From: Mangrovimonas xylaniphaga
GTDB taxonomy: Bacteria; Bacteroidota; Bacteroidia; Flavobacteriales; Flavobacteriaceae
DNA: 64,000 bases
Assembly: GCF_001280435.1 (NCBI RefSeq)
Contig: NZ_LBIP01000013.1
Coordinates: 1,178,001 to 1,242,000 of the forward strand
Reading direction: 5' to 3'
The notes beneath the pieces were generated by a model that saw nothing but the letters and a program-made list of their open reading frames with translations, had not been told where the DNA came from and did no database searches. The translations under genes and the position numbers were made by a program. Shown one piece after another: positions 35,166-44,654 of the stretch (the stretch's first letter is position 1; each line of letters starts with the position of its first letter).

Positions 35166-37298
35166 ATGAGTCTAAATAAAAATAAAATTGTCGTTTATTT
35201 TTTACTTTTTTTAAGCCGCTTCGCCTTTTCACAGGAAGTAACACAAGACTCTACCCAAGTTGAAGCTCTATCCGAAGTAGTGGTTACAGGGCAGTACAAT
35301 CCCCAGTCTATTAAAAAATCGGTGCACAATGTTATAGTTATAAAAAGGGAACAAATAGACAATCAGGCAGCCAATAATCTAGCCGATTTGCTCAATTTCA
35401 ACCTGAACCTTACCATCCTACCAAGCTCACAGACTGGAAAATCAACCATTTCATTTTTTGGTTTGGATGCTCAATACTTTAATATTCTCGTTGATAACAT
35501 TCCTTTGGTAAGCGATAACGGACTTGGTAACAATATTGATTTAACGCAAATCAACCTAGATGATATTGAGCGCATCGAAATTGTGGAAGGTGCAATGGGT
35601 GTAGAATACGGTGCCAATGCTGTTTCTGGTGTCATTAACATCATTACCAAAAAATCCATTGATAGCAATTGGAAATTGGAAGCTTTAGTCCAAGAGGAAA
35701 CCGTAAGCGATGAATATGCTTGGTTTGATGAGGGAAGACATATACAAGGCCTAAACCTAGCTCACAATTTCTCTGATAAATGGTTCGCTAAAATAGGCTG
35801 TAACCGTAACCAATTTGCAGGTTTTTTGAACGATAGACAAGGAAAAGATCATTACTTAAATGATAGCTTACGTGGTTACGCATGGTTGCCAAAAACCCAA
35901 CTTACTAGTGGCGCTATGGTCAATTATAAAACAGATCATTTCAACCTTAATTACAAGTTTGAATATTTTAGTGAGACCCTAAATTTTTACGACCAAGCCG
36001 TAAGATCCAATTACGACGTTCCTTCGCAAACCATAAACCCTTCGTCTACAGATAAAATATATACCACCAAACGATTAGTCAACAATATAAACCTTAATGG
36101 CACATTAAAATCTGGAGAAAATTACCAAGCTTCCCTTTCCTATCAACAACAGGAACGTGACCTAAATCAATTCACCTATTTCATCCTTAGCGAAACAAAA
36201 ACAGATGAAGCTGACACTACCTACCAATCCAGCAAAGTATTCTTTTCTAAAGGTACCATGAGCAACTTGCTAAAAAGCAAAGCATTCAATTTTCAGTTGG
36301 GCTATGAGTCCCGTTATATTGAAGGATTTGACACCAAAGCTTCAGGAGACTACACCCAAAATGACAAAACTCAGACTCAAGGGAATTATGCTTTGTTTGG
36401 CTCATCAGAATTCCAACTGAACAATTCCATTTCATTCAGACCAGGATTACGCTACGAGTACAATACAAAGTACCACTCCAAAACAACAGCTAGTTTAAGT
36501 GCTCGCTATTTAATGCTTTATGGCTTTGAATTTAGAGCCAATGTAGGAACTTCTTATAGAACTCCAAATTTTGAAGAGCTCTATTACTATTTTGTGGATT
36601 CCAACCATGACGTTAGGGGAAATGAAAACTTAGACCCTGAAAACGGAATTACCACTTTTATAAACTTAAAAAAACGCAGTTACATCAACAACACTTCTTT
36701 ACTAAACTCAATAAAATTGAGCTATATAGATGTTCAGGATAAAATTGATTTAGCTGTGGTAAACACTCTTCCACTTCAATATCAATACATCAATATAGAT
36801 AGGTATACACTATGGGGACTCACCTCAGACAATGCCATAAACACAGACCGTTGGACACTTAAATTGGGGGCTACCCTACAAGGCATTTCACGTGTCTACA
36901 ACAATGAAATCAATGGCAATGACAATTTTCTATATGCCTATCAAATCAATGCAAGCAGTACTTATCACCTAAAAGAATGGAACACCTTTATCACCATGCT
37001 TTTTAAGTACCAAGGCCCCACTCAAAGATATGTCCAATCAGATGAAGATGAAGATGGGAATGCATTATTCACCCAACAAACCACCCATGGTTATGGTTGG
37101 CTGGACGCTTCTGCTAAAAAATCATTTTTTAAAGAAAGACTAACAGCCACTTTAGGAGCTAGAAACCTATTGGACATCACCAGTGTGAATATTAGCAATT
37201 CCAGTTCTGGAGGCACACACTCCTCAGGTAGTCAATCCCTACTGTTGGGTTACGGACGCTCATTTTATTTAAAACTATTATATAATCTGAATTTTTAA
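35166..37298 (+). CDS. TonB-dependent outer-membrane receptor, probably for haem (HmuR-like)
   Basis: The 710-residue protein has a signal peptide (cleavage near 'RFAFSQ'), a TonB-box-like 'LSEVVVTGQYN' at about 37, a plug domain (about 50-165; 'NILVDNIPLVSD', 'IERIEIVEGAMGVEYGANAV') and a 22-strand-type barrel (about 190-710) ending in an aromatic residue. Such proteins import iron chelates, haem or vitamins using TonB energy. Haem is inferred from the HmuY-type lipoprotein gene 13 bases downstream, as in the hmuR-hmuY pairs of Porphyromonas. I do not see enough to name the conserved haem-ligand histidines. Confidence 0.9.
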   Translation: MSLNKNKIVVYFLLFLSRFAFSQEVTQDSTQVEALSEVVVTGQYNPQSIKKSVHNVIVIKREQIDNQAANNLADLLNFNLNLTILPSSQTGKSTISFFGLDAQYFNILVDNIPLVSDNGLGNNIDLTQINLDDIERIEIVEGAMGVEYGANAVSGVINIITKKSIDSNWKLEALVQEETVSDEYAWFDEGRHIQGLNLAHNFSDKWFAKIGCNRNQFAGFLNDRQGKDHYLNDSLRGYAWLPKTQLTSGAMVNYKTDHFNLNYKFEYFSETLNFYDQAVRSNYDVPSQTINPSSTDKIYTTKRLVNNINLNGTLKSGENYQASLSYQQQERDLNQFTYFILSETKTDEADTTYQSSKVFFSKGTMSNLLKSKAFNFQLGYESRYIEGFDTKASGDYTQNDKTQTQGNYALFGSSEFQLNNSISFRPGLRYEYNTKYHSKTTASLSARYLMLYGFEFRANVGTSYRTPNFEELYYYFVDSNHDVRGNENLDPENGITTFINLKKRSYINNTSLLNSIKLSYIDVQDKIDLAVVNTLPLQYQYINIDRYTLWGLTSDNAINTDRWTLKLGATLQGISRVYNNEINGNDNFLYAYQINASSTYHLKEWNTFITMLFKYQGPTQRYVQSDEDEDGNALFTQQTTHGYGWLDASAKKSFFKERLTATLGARNLLDITSVNISNSSSGGTHSSGSQSLLLGYGRSFYLKLLYNLNF

Positions 37299-37311
37299 AA
37301 TTAATACCATT

Positions 37312-38403
37312 ATGATCAACAAACTTTTTACTGTATTATGCGTAGCTGCTACCTTGGGTTTTACAAGCTGTAGTAGTGATGACGATTCACCTTCTGGCCC
37401 AATTTCCATTGTAATTGAGGGCGCAAGTGTAAGTCCAGAAGTAGGAGGCCCAAACCAACAAAACCAAGTGTATGTAGATTTGAGCACCAACACCAGCACT
37501 AGTGTACAACGCGATTCTTGGGATCTTGGATTTTATTCTGGTGATGAATTCAAAGTGACCATCAACGGATCTATCTATATGGCTACTGCGGCTTTAACTT
37601 TAACCGATATTGATGCGGTAAGCTCTAGCGACCAAGAGGTACAGGAATTACAACCTCAAGTTGCGGTTGGAACCTTTCAAGCGGCGAGTGCAGCCTTTGT
37701 AGACGCGCCATCAGGAAACATTTCTCAAACAGCTATCTCAACAATTTCAGATAACGATGCCGACAACAAGGTATACTTATTGAACTTGGGATATGAAGTT
37801 GGTACAGAAACTCCAGAAACTGGAACCATTGCCGTAACCGGTGAATCAAGAGGATGGATGAAAATTCGTATTTTAAAAGACGGTAATGACTATGTATTGC
37901 AATATGCCAATTTAGATGACACCACTCATGAAGAAGTTGTGATTTCAAAAAACAACGAGCACAATTTCACCTTCTTTAGTTTCAATACCAACAGTGAAGT
38001 TAATGTTGAACCAGCCTCAGTTAATTGGGATTTAAACTTCACGGTATTCACAAACTTAATCGAAGGTTACGGTGCTTATGGATATTCCGATTTTGTGGTG
38101 AATAACACAAAGGCCAACGTTGGAATCTATATGATCGATTCTGAAGTCGAGACCGAATTAACCTATAATGATTTCACTTTGGCTAACCTTGTTGACGCCA
38201 ATTTTGTATACAATGACCAAAGAACTATTGGAAGTAGCTGGAGAAATGGCGGAGGTCCTAGTGCTTCCCCTTCTGTAAAAGAAAATGTATTCTACATCAT
38301 CAGTGATACCGCTGGGAATCTTTACAAACTAAAATTCTTGGCAATGTCCACCGCATCTGGTGAACGTGGAAACCCTGAGTTTGTATACTCACTATTGCAA
38401 TAA
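37312..38403 (+). CDS. HmuY family lipoprotein (haem-binding type)
   Basis: The 363-residue protein has a lipoprotein signal with the lipobox F-T-S-C (Cys20) followed by S-S-D-D-D. The mature part matches the HmuY domain: 'YVDLSTNTSTSVQRDSWDLG' near 55-75 is its signature start, and 'ASVNWDLNFTVFTN' and 'YNDQRTIGSSWRNGG' repeat the theme later. In Porphyromonas HmuY captures haem at the cell surface and delivers it to HmuR. It ends with a strong terminator, so the operon is receptor plus HmuY. Confidence 0.9.
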   Translation: MINKLFTVLCVAATLGFTSCSSDDDSPSGPISIVIEGASVSPEVGGPNQQNQVYVDLSTNTSTSVQRDSWDLGFYSGDEFKVTINGSIYMATAALTLTDIDAVSSSDQEVQELQPQVAVGTFQAASAAFVDAPSGNISQTAISTISDNDADNKVYLLNLGYEVGTETPETGTIAVTGESRGWMKIRILKDGNDYVLQYANLDDTTHEEVVISKNNEHNFTFFSFNTNSEVNVEPASVNWDLNFTVFTNLIEGYGAYGYSDFVVNNTKANVGIYMIDSEVETELTYNDFTLANLVDANFVYNDQRTIGSSWRNGGGPSASPSVKENVFYIISDTAGNLYKLKFLAMSTASGERGNPEFVYSLLQ

Positions 38404-38450
38404 CACTTTTCATCATTTGAATAGTTAGTTTTTAGATTAAAACAAAAAAA

Positions 38451-38478
38451 AGCCACTCAACTTGAGTGGCTTTTTTTT
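38451..38478. terminator. Bidirectional terminator between hmuY-type gene and carbonic anhydrase
   Basis: AGCCACTCAA and TTGAGTGGCT (38451-38471) form a near-perfect palindrome with A-rich bases before it and eight T after it. It serves the two converging units. Confidence 0.9.
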
Positions 38479-38481
38479 GTT

Positions 38482-39108
38482 TTAATCTAAATGATAAATC
38501 TTCCTAATGTTTTCCAATATAGCTGCAAAATCAATTTTCAAGTCAATGAGTTTCCCTGAATGCACATCAAACACCCAACCATGAACTTTTAAGCCACGCT
38601 CCCTAACTGCCTTTTGAATGGCTGCCGTTTTAATTAAATTGACACATTGCTCCTGCACGTTCAACTCAATTAAGCGATCATAGCGTTTATTTTCGTCTTC
38701 AATGGTATTGAGTTCTTCGGCGTGTAATCGATACACGTCCCTAATGCTACGCAACCAAGGGTTTAGCAATCCCAAATCTTCCGATAACATAGCTGCCTTA
38801 ACCCCTCCGCAGGCATAATGTCCACATACCACCACATCTGCAACCTTCAAATGGTTCACTGCATACTCCACCACAGACATCGCGTTTAAATCGGTAGCAA
38901 TAACCATGTTTGCAATGTTACGGTGCACAAAAGCTTCTCCTGGTTCTAGGCCCATAAGACCTTCCACATCTACACGGCTATCGGAACAGCCGATATACAA
39001 AAACTGGGGGCTTTGCCCCTTTCCCAACTTATGAAAATAAGCGTTATCCTTGGCCAATTTCTCTTGAATCCACTTTTCGTTATTTTCAAAAACTCTGTTT
39101 AAATCCAT
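38482..39108 (-). CDS. Beta-class carbonic anhydrase (copy 1)
   Basis: The enzyme interconverts CO2 and bicarbonate. The 208-residue protein holds all beta-class zinc ligands and dyad: Cys41, Asp43 and Arg45 in 'CSDSR', and His97 and Cys100 in 'GHYACGG'. It has no signal peptide, so it is cytoplasmic. It follows the 619-residue SulP gene by eight bases and should be expressed with it, supplying or using the bicarbonate that the transporter carries. Confidence 0.95.
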   Translation of the reverse strand: MDLNRVFENNEKWIQEKLAKDNAYFHKLGKGQSPQFLYIGCSDSRVDVEGLMGLEPGEAFVHRNIANMVIATDLNAMSVVEYAVNHLKVADVVVCGHYACGGVKAAMLSEDLGLLNPWLRSIRDVYRLHAEELNTIEDENKRYDRLIELNVQEQCVNLIKTAAIQKAVRERGLKVHGWVFDVHSGKLIDLKIDFAAILENIRKIYHLD

Positions 39109-39116
39109 TTTCCACT

Positions 39117-40976
39117 CTAATAAATCACGTTATTTTTTATCCAATTTGTTCCCTCCTTGAAAGTACCAAAAATACGATCTTCCGATATCAATTCCGGTAT
39201 AATTCCAATGCGTTCCATCATGTAACGAGGTTGCCTTAATAGACCAACCAATAAAACGGTTACTCCGTTTTTACTCAATTCCTGTAAAACATCTTCAAAG
39301 GCATATAAACCCGATTGATCCATATACTGCATACGTCCCAACCTAATTACAATTGTTTTGGCATTTGATGGGATTTGGGCCGCCAACCTTTGAAAGTCGC
39401 TAGTTGAACCGAAAAACAATGGTCCCTTTACATGTTTTACAAATACCTCGTCTTTTAATTTTTCAGGAAAATTGGGAGCGTCATCCCAGGCGGTTTCTTT
39501 GGCCAAAGGTTTCACATCCGAACGTTCGGCTGTGAGATCCCCAATCTTTTTCATAAACATCAACGAGGCAATGATAAGTCCAATTCCAACGGCATAGACC
39601 AAATTCCAAAGAGATGACAGCACTAGTACAACGATCATGATCAACACTTCCGAACTCACCCAAAATGGACCAATACGTGTATCTCTTGGAAGACTTGGGA
39701 TGGCCTTTAAACCTTTGTAATCCATAACCCCTATTCCTACGGTTATCAGAATTCCTGCTAAAACCGCTGCAGGAATTTTAGAAGCAATTGGACCTAATAC
39801 CAATAAAATGATGAGTAATACCAAACCTGCAATCATTCCAGACAACCGAGTCTTACCACCGGATTGAATATTTACAACGGTTCTAATAGTTGCTCCGGCG
39901 CCAGGAATGCCTCCAAAAACCGCCCCAATGCTGTTGCCTATGCCCTGCCCTATCAACTCTTTGTTTGGACGGTGTTTGGTTTTGGTCATATTATCGGCCA
40001 CGATACTAGTCAACAAGGAGTCAATGGCACCTAAAAGAGATAAGGTTAATGCCGTGAAAATATAGGGTGTTAACTGTGTAACACTAAAATTGGCAAACAT
40101 GCTAATATTGGGCGCAGGAAAACCACTGGGGATTTGTTGTATCGGCTTGTAATCCAATCCAAAAACAATCGCTATGGTGGACATTACCAATAATGCCACC
40201 AAGGTGCTTGGCACTGCCCTAGTAATTCGCTTAAATCCATAAATGATAAAAATGGTGCCCAAAGCCAAGACAAGCTCCAACCAATTAATATTCATGAGTG
40301 CTCTTGGAAATACTTTAATGGCCCCCAAAACCCCCGAAGCATCATTGGCAGCCAAGGTTTCTGATTCTTTAAGAATATCGGCTTCATCGATAAGTTCTGC
40401 CCGATTGATGGTTTCCTTAAAATCTTCCAAAACCAAAATACCTTCACCCGCTTCCTCCTTCAAAATATTTTCAAGAATGACCTCTTCGGCCACGGGCTTA
40501 AATTGATTTACATAAGCAGCATCCTCTTTTGGGTAATATCCGAGAGAAGGTAAAATTTGAGTCACAATAATAATCACCCCAATTGCCGACATAAATCCCG
40601 AAACTACAGGATATGGTATGTAACGGATGTACTTTCCCAACCCCAAAACTCCCAAACCAATTTGCATGAGCCCAGAAAGCAAAAACACAATTAAAATAGT
40701 AGGAAGCGCCTTTTGAACATCTCCATCGTTGGCAGCTACAATACCAGCAATAACCACCATACTCACCGCCGTCATAGGAGCGGTAGGCCCCGAAATTTGC
40801 GTATTGGTTCCTCCAAATAAGGCCGCAAAGAAACTTAAAAAGATAGCTCCATAAAGTCCGGCACTGGGTCCTAAACCAGAACTCACCCCAAAGGCAAGGG
40901 CCAATGGCAATGCCACAATCCCTGCTGTAACACCTCCAAAAGCATCACCTTTAAAATTGGAGAACAATTTGTTCAA
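39117..40976 (-). CDS. SulP family anion (probably bicarbonate) transporter, 619 residues
   Basis: The protein has the SulP membrane domain (about 10-475, about 14 helices) with an N-terminal 'GDAFGGVTAGIVALPLALAF' and the signature 'GSGAGATIRTVVNIQSGGKT'-like region, and a C-terminal STAS domain (about 505-619; 'VIRLGRMQYMDQSGLYAFED'). A hydrophilic insertion rich in E and K at about 155-215 separates early helices. SulP proteins carry sulfate, bicarbonate or other anions. Linkage to a carbonic anhydrase eight bases downstream points to bicarbonate, as in BicA-like systems. Confidence 0.9.
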   Translation of the reverse strand: MNKLFSNFKGDAFGGVTAGIVALPLALAFGVSSGLGPSAGLYGAIFLSFFAALFGGTNTQISGPTAPMTAVSMVVIAGIVAANDGDVQKALPTILIVFLLSGLMQIGLGVLGLGKYIRYIPYPVVSGFMSAIGVIIIVTQILPSLGYYPKEDAAYVNQFKPVAEEVILENILKEEAGEGILVLEDFKETINRAELIDEADILKESETLAANDASGVLGAIKVFPRALMNINWLELVLALGTIFIIYGFKRITRAVPSTLVALLVMSTIAIVFGLDYKPIQQIPSGFPAPNISMFANFSVTQLTPYIFTALTLSLLGAIDSLLTSIVADNMTKTKHRPNKELIGQGIGNSIGAVFGGIPGAGATIRTVVNIQSGGKTRLSGMIAGLVLLIILLVLGPIASKIPAAVLAGILITVGIGVMDYKGLKAIPSLPRDTRIGPFWVSSEVLIMIVVLVLSSLWNLVYAVGIGLIIASLMFMKKIGDLTAERSDVKPLAKETAWDDAPNFPEKLKDEVFVKHVKGPLFFGSTSDFQRLAAQIPSNAKTIVIRLGRMQYMDQSGLYAFEDVLQELSKNGVTVLLVGLLRQPRYMMERIGIIPELISEDRIFGTFKEGTNWIKNNVIY

Positions 40977-41083
40977 TTTCTATCTATTTATAAATGCTAC
41001 ACTAAATTTACCTCTAATATTTTAAAGAAAAAAGAGCATTCAAAAACACTTTGAAACAAATTGTATTTTAAATACTAAAGAAT

Positions 41084-41117
41084 AAAAAAAGCAGCGCCAA
41101 CTAAGTGATGGCGCTGC
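41084..41117 (-). terminator. Terminator of the second carbonic anhydrase module
   Basis: A perfect 9-base stem (GCAGCGCCA 41091-41099, TGGCGCTGC 41109-41117) with a 9-base loop. On the minus strand it ends in seven T, about 37 bases after the carbonic anhydrase stop at 41154. Confidence 0.9.
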
Positions 41118-41153
41118 CCAAATAAAAATTTAACGTATGTTGTATGCTAAGTT

Positions 41154-41783
41154 TTATTCATAGAAAGTTACGGCTCCTGTATTGATATCATACATGGCGC
41201 CAATAATCTTAATTTCTCCATTCTTTTCCATTTCATCAAGAATTGGACTTTCTGCATGGATTCTTTCAATGGTTAAATGCACGTTTTTCTCTGAAACGGC
41301 ATCTACAAACTCTAAATTTTTAGAATTTCTCAAGCTTTCATCTGAAGGTTCTGCCACACTGTCTACTGCAGGTGTAATTTTTTGAATCAGCTTGGTTAGA
41401 TTACCCATTTCGGCATGGTCGCAAGCGCCTTTTACAGCGCCACAACTGGTATGCCCCAACACCACAATAAGTTTGGTTCCTGCCAATTTACAAGCAAACT
41501 CCATGCTTCCAAGGATGTCTTCATTTACAAAATTTCCTGCAATACGAACACTAAAAATGTCTCCTAATCCTTGGTCGAATACCAACTCGGCAGAAACTCT
41601 GGAATCGATACAGCTTAAAATGGTGGCAAAAGGAAACTGCCCCTCGCTGGTGTCATTCACCTGTTCCAATAAATTCCTGTTTGCCTTAAGGTTATTTTGA
41701 AATCTTTGGTTTCCTTCTTTCAAAAATGCCAATGACTTTTCTGGGGTCATGGTTGCTTGTGTTTCCTTAGTATGTGCTTTCAT
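41154..41783 (-). CDS. Beta-class carbonic anhydrase (copy 2)
   Basis: The 209-residue enzyme has Cys58, Asp60 and Arg62 in 'SCIDSRVSAEL', and His111 and Cys114 in 'LGHTSCGAVKGA'. 'SVRIAGNFVNEDILGSMEFA' is the usual substrate-pocket segment. It is clearly a distinct paralogue of copy 1, closer to the plant/bacterial type with 'GHTSCGAV'. No signal peptide. It is last in a unit with the stress protein (38 bases upstream) and the 530-residue SulP. Confidence 0.95.
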   Translation of the reverse strand: MKAHTKETQATMTPEKSLAFLKEGNQRFQNNLKANRNLLEQVNDTSEGQFPFATILSCIDSRVSAELVFDQGLGDIFSVRIAGNFVNEDILGSMEFACKLAGTKLIVVLGHTSCGAVKGACDHAEMGNLTKLIQKITPAVDSVAEPSDESLRNSKNLEFVDAVSEKNVHLTIERIHAESPILDEMEKNGEIKIIGAMYDINTGAVTFYE

Positions 41784-41821
41784 AATTTTATTTTGATTTT
41801 ATATCCTGGTTTAGCATCAAA

Positions 41822-42613
41822 TTATTGAGCTGATATTAAAAGGGATATATTAAAATTGTTTACAATATTAGTAATATCTGAATGTTTTGTTTTTACTTCT
41901 TGTCCCGTTTTTGTCCTTCCACGGTCTACGCAAAATAGATTTACGTTACTTTTGGAAAGGTAACTGGACATATTTTTTATGCTTTGGTCTCCTGACTCAA
42001 ACACATATTCTACCGTTTCGTAAGCATCTGTTTGTTCTTCCTTAGCTACATCCCCATTCGCAATCTTAAAGGATTTTAATGGCTGCTCGGTATAGGCCAA
42101 CAACCTTCCTGCAAAACTTGGAAAGTTACCATTAAACACTCCCAATGACAAGGGTTGTTTAGGCTCCAAACTGTTCTCAGAACCTACAATCATCAAGATA
42201 ACCTTGAACTCCTCCATTACAAATTGGGTAAGACCATCACTGCCCAGACCCAATAATTTGGATTCCTTTTTGCCTATAACGATAATATCTGGACGACTTT
42301 CCTTGATATGCGAAGCTATCTCGTTCTTCACATTGCCAAAAGCGAAGTTGAAAGGAATCTCAATTCCATAAGCTTCCGAAATGGGCTGGATCAATTCTTG
42401 AATTCTTTTCTTGGTACTGCTCTTTTCTTCGTTAATGCTACGCATGGCAGACAACTGATTTTCCTTGTGCACAATATCTCCAGCCCTTTTTACATGAAAC
42501 AACTCAATATTGCCTTGAATCATGTTGGCCAAACTTATTGCACTTTTCACGGTCGCTTCCGTTGCAACTCCCAAATCTGAAAGTACCAATATGTGATGTG
42601 CCTTGGATTCCAT
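41822..42613 (-). CDS. Universal stress protein family protein
   Basis: The 263-residue protein starts with a UspA fold (about 5-145; 'ILVLSDLGVATEATVKSAIS' and 'SRPDIIVIGKKESKLLGLGS'). The second half is a divergent, degenerate Usp-like domain. Usp proteins bind ATP or act as dimeric signals. Its position between the 530-residue SulP (six bases away) and carbonic anhydrase 2 suggests it regulates or stabilises the bicarbonate transporter, but this is inference. Confidence 0.82.
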   Translation of the reverse strand: MESKAHHILVLSDLGVATEATVKSAISLANMIQGNIELFHVKRAGDIVHKENQLSAMRSINEEKSSTKKRIQELIQPISEAYGIEIPFNFAFGNVKNEIASHIKESRPDIIVIGKKESKLLGLGSDGLTQFVMEEFKVILMIVGSENSLEPKQPLSLGVFNGNFPSFAGRLLAYTEQPLKSFKIANGDVAKEEQTDAYETVEYVFESGDQSIKNMSSYLSKSNVNLFCVDRGRTKTGQEVKTKHSDITNIVNNFNISLLISAQ

Positions 42614-42619
42614 AACCGT

Positions 42620-44212
42620 TTAGCTTAAACTTAGTTTTGATTTTGGACGCTCCTTAAAAAACTTCACAAAACTTGGAGGGTTTTCAACCACACCACGTTT
42701 TGAAACTAGTTTTACATCAATATTTCGCTCTTTTGCTTTATGCGTAAAGTCCTCAAGGATCTCAATAATATCATGATCCAAATAACGGGTCTTCATTAAA
42801 TCGAGTTCTAAATAGGTATCGCGAGGCAAGCTATCCAATTCCTTCAAAATGGCACCTTTGTTAAAGAAGGTTACTTCTTCTGCCAGGGTCATCTTAATTT
42901 GGTGCTTACCATTGCTCTTATCTTCAATATGCAAAAAGTGTGAGTTTTGGTAGCTTTTTAGAAGAATGACAACAATTCCTACCAAAAGTCCCATACTGAT
43001 TCCCACCAATAGATCGGTAAATACAATCCCTACTACGGTAACAATAAAAGGCAACCACTGTTTCCAACCCAACTTATACATCTCGATGAACAATTTTGGT
43101 TTTGCCAATTTATATCCTACAACTAACAGGATAGCGGCCAAAACAGAAAGTGGAATCATGTTCAATAACCTTGGGATAAGAACTACCGATACCAATAACA
43201 GCAATCCATGAATGATGGTAGCCAATTTAGTACGCCCTCCAGATTGAATGTTGGCGGAACTTCTTACAATTACCTGGGTAATTGGCAAACCTCCAATTAA
43301 ACCCGAGAAGATGTTTCCTGTTCCTTGAGCCAATAATTCTCTATTAGTTGGTGTTACATTTTTGTGAGGATCTATTTTATCTGTGGCCTCTACACACAAT
43401 AGAGTTTCCAAACTTGCCACTAACGCAATTGTAAAGGCTGTTACCCAAACTTCGTGATTGGTAATGGCTGCGAAATTAGGAAAGGTAAACTGACCCAAAA
43501 AGGAACTAAAATCATCAGGAATTGGCACACTTACCAAATGGGTTTCCGAAATGTTTAAAGCACTGTTGGATTGTGTTAAAACATAAAACACAATACCTAA
43601 TACCACGGCTACCAAAGGCCCTTGAATGATCTTAAAGAATTTTGCCTTTTTAGCCAATACATTGTCCCAAAAGAGAATTACTCCAAGTCCAACGATACCA
43701 ATGACCATGGAGCCAATGATTAAATGATCGAAAATATGAAAGATGGAAGAAAAGGTATTTTCTCCCGAAAGTTCGAGGAAACTATCCGCTCCTTCCGGTT
43801 CGGCATCATAACCAAAAAAGTGAGGAATTTGCTTGAGGATGATGATAATTCCAATTCCAGTCAACATTCCTTTAATCACCGAAGACGGAAAATAGTACCC
43901 GATTACTCCCGCTCTCAAAAAGCCAAGAGCTAATTGGATGACTCCTCCCAAAACTACTGCAACCAGAAAATTTTCATAACCTCCCAAAGTTCCAATAGCT
44001 GTCAAAACAATAGCAGCCAAACCGGCGGCTGGCCCACTAACACCAATATTGGATCCACTTAAAGACCCTACTACAATTCCTCCAATAATACCGGCAATGA
44101 CCCCAGAAAACAATGGAGCTCCACTTGCCAAGGCAATACCCAAACATAGGGGTAAAGCCACAAAAAACACGACTATACTAGCCGGAAAATCTTGCTTAAT
44201 AAACTTAAACAT
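42620..44212 (-). CDS. SulP family anion (probably bicarbonate) transporter, 530 residues
   Basis: The protein has the SulP membrane domain (about 1-420; 'QDFPASIVVFFVALPLCLGI', 'ASGAPLFSGVIAGIIGG', 'TQVIVRSSANIQSGGRTKLA') and a C-terminal STAS-like domain (about 435-530; 'YLELDLMKTRYLDHDIIEIL'). It has no long insertion, unlike the 619-residue paralogue. It is the first gene of the second bicarbonate module, followed after six bases by a Usp gene and then carbonic anhydrase 2. Confidence 0.9.
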   Translation of the reverse strand: MFKFIKQDFPASIVVFFVALPLCLGIALASGAPLFSGVIAGIIGGIVVGSLSGSNIGVSGPAAGLAAIVLTAIGTLGGYENFLVAVVLGGVIQLALGFLRAGVIGYYFPSSVIKGMLTGIGIIIILKQIPHFFGYDAEPEGADSFLELSGENTFSSIFHIFDHLIIGSMVIGIVGLGVILFWDNVLAKKAKFFKIIQGPLVAVVLGIVFYVLTQSNSALNISETHLVSVPIPDDFSSFLGQFTFPNFAAITNHEVWVTAFTIALVASLETLLCVEATDKIDPHKNVTPTNRELLAQGTGNIFSGLIGGLPITQVIVRSSANIQSGGRTKLATIIHGLLLLVSVVLIPRLLNMIPLSVLAAILLVVGYKLAKPKLFIEMYKLGWKQWLPFIVTVVGIVFTDLLVGISMGLLVGIVVILLKSYQNSHFLHIEDKSNGKHQIKMTLAEEVTFFNKGAILKELDSLPRDTYLELDLMKTRYLDHDIIEILEDFTHKAKERNIDVKLVSKRGVVENPPSFVKFFKERPKSKLSLS

Positions 44213-44295
44213 ACGCTAATTTTTTTCACCTTTAAAAAGGCTATAGTTAAACATAAAATGTGGGCCTAGATGAGTATATCCAGACCAAACTGGGT

Positions 44296-44598
44296 TTAAA
44301 CTATTGTATGTTCTGGTGGGGGAGAAATGATTTTAAAAAACTTCTTGGAGTAATGTTTTACAGGTAATACCGTTATCCTTTTTTCCTTGGAAACATCAAA
44401 TACCAATTCGTTTTTATCAAATTCAAAAAACTTGATTTCGTTATCCTTAATTTTTTCTACAGACTTTTCCTCCTCTTCATTGACACTGAAAAAGGCTGCC
44501 ATATCAAAATCGTTATCGAGAACGGCCACAACAGTAGGTGCTGCAATAAACGCAACAAATACTGATAAAAAGAAAATTGTAATGGCCTTTTGAAACAT
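44296..44598 (-). CDS. Small exported or membrane-anchored protein of unknown function
   Basis: The 100-residue protein has a hydrophobic N-terminus ('AITIFFLSVFVAFIAAPTVV') that could be a signal peptide or anchor, then an acidic stretch 'NEEEEKSVEKIKDNE', and a basic, proline-ended C-terminus. I do not recognise a family. Its own -7 element (TATATTTG on the minus strand, 44616-44623) lies 18 bases upstream of the ATG, so it can be transcribed on its own between the SulP and bat operons. Confidence 0.7.
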   Translation of the reverse strand: MFQKAITIFFLSVFVAFIAAPTVVAVLDNDFDMAAFFSVNEEEEKSVEKIKDNEIKFFEFDKNELVFDVSKEKRITVLPVKHYSKKFFKIISPPPEHTIV

Positions 44599-44615
44599 TA
44601 GAATTCGTAAAGTAA

Positions 44616-44623
44616 CAAATATA
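44616..44623 (-). promoter_or_regulatory. Promoter -7 element for the 100-residue gene
   Basis: The complement of 44616-44623 reads TATATTTG, a perfect -7 match, 18 bases before the start codon. No clear -33 TTG is visible. Confidence 0.5.
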
Positions 44624-44654
44624 ACACTCGTTACTAAGAAATTCGTTAAATAAT

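Noticed and set aside
39117-44212. The two SulP proteins as sulfate permeases
   Set aside because: SulP alone cannot distinguish sulfate from bicarbonate, but both are linked to carbonic anhydrase genes and no sulfur-assimilation gene is near.
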